Origin: Mangrovibacterium lignilyticum
GTDB taxonomy: Bacteria > Bacteroidota > Bacteroidia > Bacteroidales > Prolixibacteraceae
NCBI RefSeq assembly: GCF_010882175.1
Contig: NZ_WKLH01000001.1
Span: forward strand, 1,758,021 to 1,822,020
DNA length: 64,000 bases
Reading direction: 5' to 3'
Each line of letters opens with the position of its first letter. Position 1 is the stretch's first letter. Shown one piece after another: positions 22,010-30,918 of this stretch. The position numbers and the translations under genes are program-made. The notes beneath the pieces were generated by a model that worked only from the letters and a program-made list of their open reading frames with translations, was not told the DNA's origin and searched no databases.

Positions 22010-24454
22010 TTATTCATATCGCAAAGCTTCCACCGGGTTCCGCGTAGCGGCCCGCCAGCTTTGCCAGCTCACGGTGAGCAGTGCAATGCTCAAGGCCAGC
22101 AATCCGGCCAGGGCGAAGATCCACCAGCTGAGGTTCGTTTTATAGGCGAAGTTCTCGAGCCATTTGCTCATGGCGTAGTACGCCATGGGTGTCGCGATCA
22201 CAAAGGCAATCAATACCCATTTTACAAAGTCGCGATTGAGCATTGCCATCACCTCCGATACTTTTGCGCCATTCACTTTACGGATGCCGATTTCTTTTGC
22301 CCGTTGTCCGGCTATGTGCATCGAAATGGCGAACAAGCCCAACACGGCAATAAAAATAGCAATCCCCGTAAATAACAGGATAAAAGTCTTCAAGCTGGCT
22401 TCCCGGTTATATTGTGCTTCGAATTTCTTATCCAGAAATGAATAACTGAATGGTGCATCCGGATAGCTTCCAATCCACTTTTCTTTGATGAAATTTAAAG
22501 TTGAAGCAATTTGTCCCGGTTTTACCTGAACGGATACATAATTGTGGAACTGATCAAACAAAATGGCAAATGGCCGGATCGATTTGTAGTAGCTTTCAAA
22601 ATGAATATCTTTTACCACGCCGATAATATCCAGCCGGGTCAATTGTTCCTGGTTGGCACGAATTTCACTATCGTAAATGAATGTTCCTACGGGATCTTTC
22701 AATCCCAGGCTTCGAACAGCAGATTCACTCAACATGATGCTGTGACTGTCATCGTAACTTTTAGCAAAGGTCCTTCCGGCAATTAGTTGCAAGCCGATGG
22801 TTGGCAAAAAATCATAACTCCCCCGGTAGGGAATAACCATGTGATTGGAAGGATCTCCGGGCTTTTTCAGGTATAGCGGTGTATTGTAATCACCATCTCC
22901 GGGAACAGTACTCGACGTTGTAACTGAAATAATATCGGGAGACTCCAGCAATTCGGATTTGAAGCTCTCAAAGTTCTGCCTCAATCCCCATACCGGAGCG
23001 TCGAAAACCAACACATGCTCCTGGTCGTAACCGGGATCTTTCTGAATTAAGAAATGTAACTGTCGGCTTACCAAAATCGAGACGGAGATCAGGATCATGG
23101 CAATAACAAACTGCCCGGTGACAACTAGTTGGCGAGCAGTAGCCCTGCTACTGAAAACAGCCTGGTTCTTCATGAGTGAAATGTCGTTTCCAATCGCCAG
23201 CTTAATGGCCGAAAATAATCCGCCTCCCAGACCTACTGCAATAACCAGCCCGATTGGGAATAGAAAGGTTAGCGGCCGGAAAAGAGCCAATTCTTTTATT
23301 CCCGGAGAAATCGCCTCCAGGTTTTGATAGCCAATTCCTGATACAACTAATGCCAGGATCATTCCCATGAAAGCAATTCCCAACGATTCGAAAAGAAACC
23401 CCCAAACAATGTTTTTGCGAGCGGCTCCTGAAATTCTCCGCAATGCAATTTCTTTTGCCCTTCCCAAATTACCTACTGTAAACAGGTTTATGAAGTTTAG
23501 CACTGCAACAATCAGGACCAAAAGAGCAATTCCTACAGCGATAAAAATATTGCGCATATTGCTATTGGGTTTCAACTCGCTTTCAAAATTGGAATTCAAA
23601 TGAATGGAAGTTACTGGTTGTAACAAAAAATGCCAATAATCCTGCCCGGCATTTGCTGTGGTAACAAATTCTTTGTTGTAGCCCCCGTTGATGTATTTCT
23701 CCACCAGCCGCCCCATTTTACCTTCAACCAGTTTAGGGTCTGCTCCTGCAGATAGCATGGCGTATGTGTAATAGGTGTTATTCAGCCAGTGGTTGGTGTT
23801 GCTGTCCGGATCTCCACTACTTGCAAACAAAATATCGAAACTGAAATGGGTTTGTTCTTTTGGTGACTCACAAATCCCCGTTATTTCATATGGACGGTAC
23901 CTACCCCATATTTTTAACGCTAGCGATTTACCGACGACCAACCCTTTGCCATAATCCTCCAACCCAAAATATTTAATCGCCGTTTCTCTGGTCAGGACAA
24001 TCGAACGAGGATTTTTCAGAACAGTTCTCGTATCTCCCTGAATGAGTTTAAATTGAAAAACATCAAAAAAATTAGAGTCGGCCTCAACAACGTGCTTTTC
24101 ATTGAATGCCAGAATATCGTCAACATCAAGTTCATTTTTTACTGAAATATTGGGCCATTGCCACAAGCGAGTCGCTTTTTCGACTTCAGGGATTTCGCGA
24201 ACCAGGGTTTTAGCCAGCGGTGGCGGTGCCATCGCCGAACTGAAATCGATACCGTTCATTTCAATTTTAGCTGCAACCCGAAATAAGCGGTCATGTTTGC
24301 TATACCAACGATCATAACTGGTCTCGTTGACAACGTAGATGCAAACCAGCAAGCAACATGCAAAAGCGATCGTCAGCCCCAGCAAGTTAATGCCTGAAAC
24401 AAATTTGTTTTTCAGAAAACCCCGCCGGGCAAATTTCAAGAGTAGTCTAAACAT
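22010..24454 (-). CDS. ABC transporter permease, MacB/FtsX type
   Basis: 814 residues: an N-terminal helix (about 20-42), a MacB-PCD periplasmic domain, three FtsX helices (about 290-420), a second periplasmic domain, and a final FtsX block of three helices with GQRAKEIGIRKVNGAKVSEV near residue 720. Such permeases do not move substrate across the membrane but transmit force to a periplasmic adaptor and TolC. It is the last gene of the efflux operon, 33 bases after its paralogue. The last about 85 residues are almost identical to those of the paralogue although the rest is diverged. Confidence 0.9.
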   Translation of the reverse strand: MFRLLLKFARRGFLKNKFVSGINLLGLTIAFACCLLVCIYVVNETSYDRWYSKHDRLFRVAAKIEMNGIDFSSAMAPPPLAKTLVREIPEVEKATRLWQWPNISVKNELDVDDILAFNEKHVVEADSNFFDVFQFKLIQGDTRTVLKNPRSIVLTRETAIKYFGLEDYGKGLVVGKSLALKIWGRYRPYEITGICESPKEQTHFSFDILFASSGDPDSNTNHWLNNTYYTYAMLSAGADPKLVEGKMGRLVEKYINGGYNKEFVTTANAGQDYWHFLLQPVTSIHLNSNFESELKPNSNMRNIFIAVGIALLVLIVAVLNFINLFTVGNLGRAKEIALRRISGAARKNIVWGFLFESLGIAFMGMILALVVSGIGYQNLEAISPGIKELALFRPLTFLFPIGLVIAVGLGGGLFSAIKLAIGNDISLMKNQAVFSSRATARQLVVTGQFVIAMILISVSILVSRQLHFLIQKDPGYDQEHVLVFDAPVWGLRQNFESFKSELLESPDIISVTTSSTVPGDGDYNTPLYLKKPGDPSNHMVIPYRGSYDFLPTIGLQLIAGRTFAKSYDDSHSIMLSESAVRSLGLKDPVGTFIYDSEIRANQEQLTRLDIIGVVKDIHFESYYKSIRPFAILFDQFHNYVSVQVKPGQIASTLNFIKEKWIGSYPDAPFSYSFLDKKFEAQYNREASLKTFILLFTGIAIFIAVLGLFAISMHIAGQRAKEIGIRKVNGAKVSEVMAMLNRDFVKWVLIAFVIATPMAYYAMSKWLENFAYKTNLSWWIFALAGLLALSIALLTVSWQSWRAATRNPVEALRYE

Positions 24455-24487
24455 GGTCCGTTTCTTTTTGTAGATTGAATTTAGCGG

Positions 24488-26917
24488 TTACTCATATCTG
24501 AGTGCTTCAACCGGATTTCGCGTAGCTGCCTTCCAGCTTTGCCAGCTTACGGTTAGCAGCGCAATACCCAGCGCCAGCATACCGGCCAGGGCGAAGATCC
24601 ACCAGCTGAGGTTGGTTTTATAGGCGAAGTTTTCGAGCCATTTGCTCATGGCATAATATGCAACAGGGGTGGCGATCACAAAAGCAATCACAATCCATTT
24701 TATAAAGTCTTTATTAAGCATGGTAAGTATCTCCGACACTTTGGCACCATTCACTTTGCGGATGCCGATTTCCTTCACTCGAGCCAAAGAAATCAGCAAG
24801 GCAATAGAAAACAGGTTGATAACACTGATAAAAATGGCAACAATAATAAACAAACGGAATATTTTTACAAGTTGAATTTCTTTGTCGAACTGCCTGTTGT
24901 AATAGTCCTCAACAATTAAATATTCGAAGGGATAATTGGGGAAAGTTTGGGTGAATTTTTCCTTAATAAAGGGGATGACAGAAGCAAAATCGGAACTGGC
25001 AATTTTTATCGAGTAATTTCCCCAGATCATATTTTCAGTCCAGTTGATAAGAACAATGGGTTTGTGATTTTCTTTTGTATCGCTAAAATCCACGTTTTCA
25101 ACAACTCCAACCACAGACACCTCGAACTTTTGCATGCCACTCTCGTCTTCCATTTTTATCTGCCTGCCAATAGCTTCTTCGGGATTTTGGAAACCAAGAT
25201 ATTGTAACCCGGCGCGATTGATAATACACGAATTATTATGGGCTGAAGTAGTTTTCCCCCGGAAATTTGTTCCGGCCAAAAGAGGAATATTATAATTCCT
25301 AATAAAATTGTCGTCGGCAACAATAAGCGCAGCCTTGCCTCCTTTTCCCGACAATGCCTCCGTAAAACTAAAGTTATAGGCTGATAAATCTCCCGGAATC
25401 ACGTTTGAGCTCGAAAATCCCAGTATCACACTATTACTCAACAGCTCTTCTTCAAAGGCATGCAGGTTATTAATTCGCATTGATGTTTTTCGAATATTCT
25501 TAGGCACCTTAATAACCAAGGTGTTTTTCACATCGAAACCTTTGTCTTTATCCATCAAAAAATTAACCTGCTTACTAACCCCTGCAATACCGGCAACAAT
25601 GGCGATAACAATGGCAAACTGAGCAACAACAACTACCTGTCTAAAAGAAAATCCATTGGCCACTTGCTTATATCTTAATTTAAAAAGTTCGAGACTATTA
25701 AAACGGTTAATCATTAATGCGGGAACAATGCCACCGATTAAAATGCTGATTAATACAATTGCAAATAGCATCGACAGAAAAAGCGGACTAACAAACACCG
25801 GTCGCAGATAAATTCCAAACTGGTTTTTCATGACAGGTATAAGTAACCACCCAACACCCAGCGAAATGAGGATGGCACAGAAATGAATAATCAACGATTC
25901 GGAGAGGGTCCCGCCCAGGATTTCGTGGCGTGTTGCACCGCATACTTTTTTGATTCCTGTTTTTTTTGCCGAGTTAATCAAACTGGAAAAGGTAAACTGG
26001 ATATAATTAAATCCCGATGCACAAAAAATCAATAATCCGATTATAAAAATGAGTGTTACATATTGGGCGCGCGAACCTGTCTCCAGTTCGTTTTTCATTT
26101 CCGAATGAAGATGAATCGCATTCAGTGGCTGTAGATGATACAAATGGCTGACCTTGCTTTTTTCGAATTGTATCTTTTTATTCTCGCTAACGATAGTGTT
26201 TATTGCTAACTCAATCTGTTTTACATCTACATTTCCATCCAGTTTCAGGTAGGTGTAAAACCCCGTTTCACCCCACTGTGCTTTAGCAGGTGGTGGAAGA
26301 TGCATATCGTCGTGAAACGAAAGTAAAACTTCAGCAGAGAAATGGGCCTGTGCCGGAATATCTCTAAAAACGCCTTCAATGGTATATTCAAATGACGGAT
26401 ACTTAAATAAAATTTGCCCGACAGGATTGGTATCTCCAAAATATTTTTGAGCGGTACTTTCCGAAATAATTGCCGTGTACGGCCGGGTTAACACTTCCTG
26501 TTTATTTCCTTGCAAGAACGCAATTGAAAACACATCGAGGAATCCCGCTGAGGCATGATAGATATGACTATTAGAAAAAATTTCGTCGCCAATTTTATAT
26601 TGCGGGTTGTTTGTTTCGGTGAGGAAACCAGCTGACACAACCTGGGGATATTTCTCTTTTAATGTGGTTGCCACACCTCGTTCACATTGAGGGATGGAAA
26701 TACTCAACTCATTTCCGCTGTAAATATCGGTTCTTACCCTGTAAATTTTTTGGTTGTCGGGAAATACACGGTCGAATCCTCTTTCGTAAAAAACATAGCC
26801 CGAAACGAGCATAAACGTAATCAGTCCAATACAAAGGGAAATGAGAAGAAAAGCTGAATTTTTCATCTCCCGGGTGAGGCTTCTGAATGCTATTTTAAGA
26901 TGATAAAATTGTCTCAT
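24488..26917 (-). CDS. ABC transporter permease, MacB/FtsX type (paralogue)
   Basis: 809 residues with the same layout as the next gene: an N-terminal helix (FLLISLCIGLITFMLVSGYV), a periplasmic MacB-PCD domain, an FtsX helix block near 280-410, a second periplasmic domain and C-terminal helices with RVKEIGIRKVNGAKVSEIL. It lies in the operon behind the ATPase gene and a degraded third permease end. It probably pairs with the ATPase and with the HlyD/TolC partners upstream. Substrate unknown; peptides, lipids or antimicrobials are typical for MacB systems. Confidence 0.9.
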   Translation of the reverse strand: MRQFYHLKIAFRSLTREMKNSAFLLISLCIGLITFMLVSGYVFYERGFDRVFPDNQKIYRVRTDIYSGNELSISIPQCERGVATTLKEKYPQVVSAGFLTETNNPQYKIGDEIFSNSHIYHASAGFLDVFSIAFLQGNKQEVLTRPYTAIISESTAQKYFGDTNPVGQILFKYPSFEYTIEGVFRDIPAQAHFSAEVLLSFHDDMHLPPPAKAQWGETGFYTYLKLDGNVDVKQIELAINTIVSENKKIQFEKSKVSHLYHLQPLNAIHLHSEMKNELETGSRAQYVTLIFIIGLLIFCASGFNYIQFTFSSLINSAKKTGIKKVCGATRHEILGGTLSESLIIHFCAILISLGVGWLLIPVMKNQFGIYLRPVFVSPLFLSMLFAIVLISILIGGIVPALMINRFNSLELFKLRYKQVANGFSFRQVVVVAQFAIVIAIVAGIAGVSKQVNFLMDKDKGFDVKNTLVIKVPKNIRKTSMRINNLHAFEEELLSNSVILGFSSSNVIPGDLSAYNFSFTEALSGKGGKAALIVADDNFIRNYNIPLLAGTNFRGKTTSAHNNSCIINRAGLQYLGFQNPEEAIGRQIKMEDESGMQKFEVSVVGVVENVDFSDTKENHKPIVLINWTENMIWGNYSIKIASSDFASVIPFIKEKFTQTFPNYPFEYLIVEDYYNRQFDKEIQLVKIFRLFIIVAIFISVINLFSIALLISLARVKEIGIRKVNGAKVSEILTMLNKDFIKWIVIAFVIATPVAYYAMSKWLENFAYKTNLSWWIFALAGMLALGIALLTVSWQSWKAATRNPVEALRYE

Positions 26918-26977
26918 CTCTGATTAGGTTTTTATTGGTTTATGCTTCATTCTTATTCGGGAACCCTATGCTTCTAT

Positions 26978-27170
26978 CTATTCATACCGCAGCGCTTCCA
27001 CCGGATTTCGCGTGGATGGTTTCCAACTTTGCCAGCTCACCGTCAGCAGGGCAATGCCCAAGGCCAGCAAACCGGCCAGGGCGGAGATCCACCAACTCAG
27101 GTTGGATTTGTAGGCGAAACTCTCGAGTCCTTTCTTCACGGCGTAGTAAGCGATGGTGTTTCGATCACCA
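26978..27170 (-). pseudogene. C-terminal remnant of a third MacB-like permease
   Basis: The minus strand encodes VKKGLESFAYKSNLSWWI, then LAGLLALGIALLTVSWQSWK and ends NPVEALRYE, the same tail as the two downstream permeases. There is no upstream body, and the start of the match (about 27160-27170) is also frameshifted (VIETP, then a different frame for AYYA). It lies directly between the ATPase stop codon and the intact permeases, so the original permease next to the ATPase was lost or replaced. Confidence 0.85.
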
Positions 27171-27192
27171 TCAGAGTGCGATACACAGCTAC

Positions 27193-27891
27193 TTAAAGCA
27201 ACACTTCGCCCAGCTGCTTCTTGACTTCTTCGGTTATGATTTGTCCGTCGAACAGGTTGACAACCCGATGTGCAAACTCGGAGTCGTGCAAGGAGTGGGT
27301 CACCATCACGATGGTTGTTCCTTCCCGGTTCAGTTCCGTGAGCAGGTTCATCACCTCCAAGCCGTTTTTTGAATCGAGGTTACCGGTTGGCTCATCGGCC
27401 AAAATGAGTTTGGGATTGGCCACCACGGCTCGCGCAATGGCCACACGCTGCTGCTGCCCACCGGACAATTGCTGTGGGAAGTGTTTGCGCCGATGACTGA
27501 TTTTCATGCGCTCAAGCACCTTTTCGACCATGGCTTTTCGCTCACTGGCTTTCAACTTCAGGTAGATGAGTGGCAGCTCCACATTTTCGTACACATTCAG
27601 CTCGTCAATCAGGTTGAAGCTTTGAAATACGAAGCCGATGTTGCCTTTGCGCAGCTGGGTCCGGTTCCGTTCTTTCAGGTGACCAACTTCCTGTGCATCG
27701 AAGAAATACTCTCCTCCCGAAGGATTATCGAGCAAGCCGATAATGTTCAGCAGCGTTGATTTTCCACAACCCGACGGCCCCATGATGGCTACAAATTCGC
27801 CTTTTTGTACATGAAGGTTGACTTGATCCAGTGCACTGGTTTCAATCTCTTCCGTGCGGAATACTTTGGTTAGGTTTGATGTCCGTATCAT
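27193..27891 (-). CDS. ABC transporter ATP-binding protein, MacB/LolD type
   Basis: 232 residues from the start MIRTSNLTKVFRTEEIET (an upstream Met exists at 27921 but adds a low-complexity Lys/Asn tail). It contains Walker A GPSGCGKST, Q-loop FVFQSFNLI, signature LSGGQQQR, Walker B LILADEPTGNLDS and the switch His in MVTHSLHD. It belongs to the family that works with FtsX-type permeases. It is cytoplasmic and powers the tripartite efflux system formed with the flanking HlyD, TolC and permease genes. Confidence 0.95.
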   Translation of the reverse strand: MIRTSNLTKVFRTEEIETSALDQVNLHVQKGEFVAIMGPSGCGKSTLLNIIGLLDNPSGGEYFFDAQEVGHLKERNRTQLRKGNIGFVFQSFNLIDELNVYENVELPLIYLKLKASERKAMVEKVLERMKISHRRKHFPQQLSGGQQQRVAIARAVVANPKLILADEPTGNLDSKNGLEVMNLLTELNREGTTIVMVTHSLHDSEFAHRVVNLFDGQIITEEVKKQLGEVLL

Positions 27892-28065
27892 TTTGCGTTT
27901 TGTTTTATTGTCGTTTTTCAAAATTTCAGAATTTACAAATTCCTTGCTACTTACATTCTTTTCAAACGGAGCAATTTGTGAAACTCTTCTTAAACCCGGT
28001 GCAACTCAGTGGTTGCATTCTTAAAGTTTAATCACAGCTCTTTACGCCAGGCTCTCTGCTCTTTG

Positions 28066-29322
28066 CTACTTCAGCACGATTTTATCGTTATCCCCAAACA
28101 GTTCGTAGCTGGAGGTAATGACTTGCTCACCCGCTTGCAATCCTTCCAGCACTTCGTAATATTGCGGGTTCTGTTTGCCAATCCGGATGGAGCGTTTCAC
28201 CGCTTCGGATCCGCTTTCGTTCAGCACAAACACCCACTGTCCGCCGGTGCTCTGGAAAAAGCCGCCACGAGGCAACAGCAGTGCGCTTTCGCTTTGTCCC
28301 AGTTCCAACTTAACATGATAGGTTTGCCCGGCCCGGATATTTTCCGGTGTTTCGCCGACAAACAACAAATCGATTTCAAATTGACCGTCACGAACTTCCG
28401 GATACACCTTTTTGACAACCATCCTGTAATTTACACCATTCCGTTCAAAAGAAGCAGCCAAATCGCGACGAACCCGATCAATATAGTGCTCATCAATTTG
28501 CGCTTTCACTTTAAAGCTGGTCAGCACATGAATCATCCCGATTCGTTGACCCTGTGAAATGGATTGCCCAATTTCGGCATCCAACATGCCTAATTGCCCG
28601 TCAACCGGTGCTTTTACATTCAGGTTATCCAACCGCTCTCTCACCAGACCAAGCATTTGCCGCATTTTTAGCAAGTCGGTTTCCAATGTCTTCATCGATG
28701 TCAGTTGAATCAGCGAGTCATTTTTTGCTTTCAGCTTATTAATTTCCAACAGCTTCACTTCATAGGTGTAATCTTCTTGCGACTGCAGGTAATCTTCCTT
28801 CGAAATCAGATCTTCCCGATACAGTTTCTCATACTGTTCGAAATTCCGTTTTTTCCGGGTCAGGCGATACTCGTTGTCCAGAATATTGCGCCGAGATTGA
28901 ATCAACTCAGTTTCGAAGTTGATTCGGGTTTGCCGCAGGTAGTTCTCCTTTTCTGCCAAATCGGTTTCACTGTTCAGAATTGTTTGGTATAGTTGCCGAT
29001 TTTCCAGCCTCAAAATCACATCGCCTTGTTTAACCATTGAGCCTTCCTCAATCAACCGCTCTTCCACCCGACCGCCTTCTTCGGCATCGAGATAAATCGT
29101 CGTAATGGGCTCAACCTGACCAATGATAGTGATGTAGTCGTTGAACTGGCTGTTTTCAACCGTGCTGATCGTTAATTTATCCCGTTCGGCCCGGAAAACC
29201 GAATCGTGACTGGCAAAAAGGATTTGGTACAGTAACAGCATAAGCACAACGACTCCGGCTCCCCACAACAGGTGCTTGGGTTTCAATCCTTTTTTCTTCT
29301 CTATGACGCGATCCATTGACAT
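28066..29322 (-). CDS. Efflux periplasmic adaptor (HlyD/MacA-like membrane fusion protein)
   Basis: 418 residues: a cytoplasmic N-terminus, one anchor helix (WGAGVVVLMLLLYQILF, about 20-36), a lipoyl half-motif (YLDAEEGGRVEERLIEEGSM), a long coiled-coil hairpin (about 105-230), the second lipoyl half (KAPVDGQLGMLDAEIGQSIS), a beta-barrel and a C-terminal membrane-proximal domain. It bridges the inner-membrane permease/ATPase and the TolC channel. It sits between the tolC-like gene and the ATPase gene in the same operon. Confidence 0.92.
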   Translation of the reverse strand: MSMDRVIEKKKGLKPKHLLWGAGVVVLMLLLYQILFASHDSVFRAERDKLTISTVENSQFNDYITIIGQVEPITTIYLDAEEGGRVEERLIEEGSMVKQGDVILRLENRQLYQTILNSETDLAEKENYLRQTRINFETELIQSRRNILDNEYRLTRKKRNFEQYEKLYREDLISKEDYLQSQEDYTYEVKLLEINKLKAKNDSLIQLTSMKTLETDLLKMRQMLGLVRERLDNLNVKAPVDGQLGMLDAEIGQSISQGQRIGMIHVLTSFKVKAQIDEHYIDRVRRDLAASFERNGVNYRMVVKKVYPEVRDGQFEIDLLFVGETPENIRAGQTYHVKLELGQSESALLLPRGGFFQSTGGQWVFVLNESGSEAVKRSIRIGKQNPQYYEVLEGLQAGEQVITSSYELFGDNDKIVLK

Positions 29323-29394
29323 ATGCTAAAGTTTCAAGTTTTTAGTTCAAAGTTTTAAGTTGAGCACTCTTCGTCCCATGCTCTTTGCACTTCG

Positions 29395-30741
29395 CTATTC
29401 CTGTTCCCAGAAGCGAATACCCTTGTAAAAATTAATCACTTTTTCTTTGATGGTGTATTTCAATCGGGCTGATAAGAGGGAAGCTTTCACTTCGGCCAGC
29501 CGGTTTTTCACCGTCAGCAAATCGATGACATTCAAAATACCTTCATCGTATTTGCGCTGCGCCGCCCGAAAAGCCAACTCTTCAGCTTCATATTGCTTAC
29601 CGGTTTGGGTATACTGCTGATAGAGCGCTTGCAGTTCGCGGCTGTTATTCATCAACTCGTAGTACACCGCTTGCCGGTACGTTTCCAATTCCGTTTGGGC
29701 CGCTTCTTTTGCCAGCTTAGCCTGCTGAACACTGCTGCGCATCTGATTTTTGCTGAAAATCGGGATCGACAGTGAAGCACCCACATATTGCCCCAGGTTA
29801 TTGTCGAGCTGCGTGTGGAATGACGTTACATTTCCGTCCACATCCAGATCTGTTTCCGAATAACTGCTCCCAAGCGAGGCATTCAAATACAGCGAAGGCG
29901 CATACTGCCCGCGGGCAATCGCCAGCCGTTTTGATGCTGCCTTCAATTGAGCCTCGGCAATTTTCACATAGGGCGATTGCAGCACATAAGCCCGGTAAAG
30001 CGAATCGGCTTCAGGCTGTGCTGTTGCCACAATCAACGAATCAGACTCCTTCTGAAGCACGTCAATCGACTGCCCGGTTGGCAAGTTTAAATATTGAACC
30101 AGTTTCAAGCGGGCTTCTTCTGCTTTGTTTTCAGCTTGCATCCGATTCAGCTTTTCCTTCTCATAAGTAGCCTGCATCTCGGCCAGGTCTGTTTTCGCTT
30201 TGAGGCCTGTTTCGATTAGTTTTGCTGTTTTCCGCACGTTATATTCCGACAATTCCAGCTGTTCCTGTGCAATCAGAACCAGTCCTTCGTAATAAATCAG
30301 ATCATAGTATGCGATCATCACGTTGAAAGCCAAATCATCGGCATGGTTCACCCGCTGCCATTTTTCAGCTTCCAACTGGTATTTACTGTAACCCATTCTG
30401 TTTTGAAGAATGAACCCCTGGAAAACCGCTATGCTTGCTCGTAAATCGAACGAACTATTGAAGAAATCCGTATTAATGACGTCGTACGAACTGGGGTCGA
30501 CTGCGCGTCCATAACTAACTCCCGCATTGGATGAAGCAGACAGCGACGGCAGTAAATTCAGCTTTGCTTGCCGCACAGAAACAACCGATGACTGTTCACT
30601 CAACGCATATTGATAATGCTCCAGGTTGTGCGCGAGCGCTTGCTGAATGCATTCGGTTAAACTCCAGGCCCCGGTGGCAGGCAAAACAACCGGCAGGCAA
30701 CCGAGACACAGCGCCAATAAGATGGATTTAGTTCTATTCAT
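29395..30741 (-). CDS. TolC-family outer-membrane efflux channel
   Basis: 448 residues with a signal peptide (about 1-25, ending PATGAWS). It has two TolC/OEP repeats with heptad-rich helices (LTECIQQALAHNLEHYQYAL at the first, LYRAYVLQSPYVKIAEAQLK at the second) and a C-terminal KYDEGILNVIDLLTVKNRLAE, typical of the family. It forms the trimeric exit duct. It is the first gene of the efflux operon, divergent from the regulator pair, with a 177-base control region between. Confidence 0.92.
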   Translation of the reverse strand: MNRTKSILLALCLGCLPVVLPATGAWSLTECIQQALAHNLEHYQYALSEQSSVVSVRQAKLNLLPSLSASSNAGVSYGRAVDPSSYDVINTDFFNSSFDLRASIAVFQGFILQNRMGYSKYQLEAEKWQRVNHADDLAFNVMIAYYDLIYYEGLVLIAQEQLELSEYNVRKTAKLIETGLKAKTDLAEMQATYEKEKLNRMQAENKAEEARLKLVQYLNLPTGQSIDVLQKESDSLIVATAQPEADSLYRAYVLQSPYVKIAEAQLKAASKRLAIARGQYAPSLYLNASLGSSYSETDLDVDGNVTSFHTQLDNNLGQYVGASLSIPIFSKNQMRSSVQQAKLAKEAAQTELETYRQAVYYELMNNSRELQALYQQYTQTGKQYEAEELAFRAAQRKYDEGILNVIDLLTVKNRLAEVKASLLSARLKYTIKEKVINFYKGIRFWEQE

Positions 30742-30844
30742 TACTCAATAATTCTAATTGGAAACATCGAGAACAATGCCAAAACTATAATCGACTGGCT
30801 TCCTGTACCCTAAAATTACAAGCCAACAGTTTTCGTCAAATATA

Positions 30845-30862
30845 TTGACAATTAGCTGTCAA
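30845..30862. promoter_or_regulatory. 18-bp palindrome, possible regulator binding site
   Basis: TTGACA-ATTAGC-TGTCAA is a perfect 6+6 inverted repeat in the divergent region, 104 bases upstream of the tolC-like start codon and 17 bases upstream of the -33 box of the regulator promoter. This is where an NtrC-type activator would bind as an enhancer for the efflux operon, and close enough to affect its own gene. A weak sigma54-like box (TGGCATTGTTCTCGAT, minus strand, about 30782-30767) lies between it and the efflux genes. Binding is inferred. Confidence 0.5.
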
Positions 30863-30878
30863 ATATTTTTACATCTTA

Positions 30879-30909
30879 TTGCGTTCCAAATTCCAGTCGT
30901 CTACCTTTG
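30879..30909 (+). promoter_or_regulatory. Promoter of the two-component genes
   Basis: TTG (30879-30881) and TACCTTTG (30902-30909) are 20 bases apart, which fits the Bacteroidota -33/-7 promoter. Transcription would begin only a few bases before the ATG at 30919. Confidence 0.6.
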
Positions 30910-30918
30910 AAATAAAAA

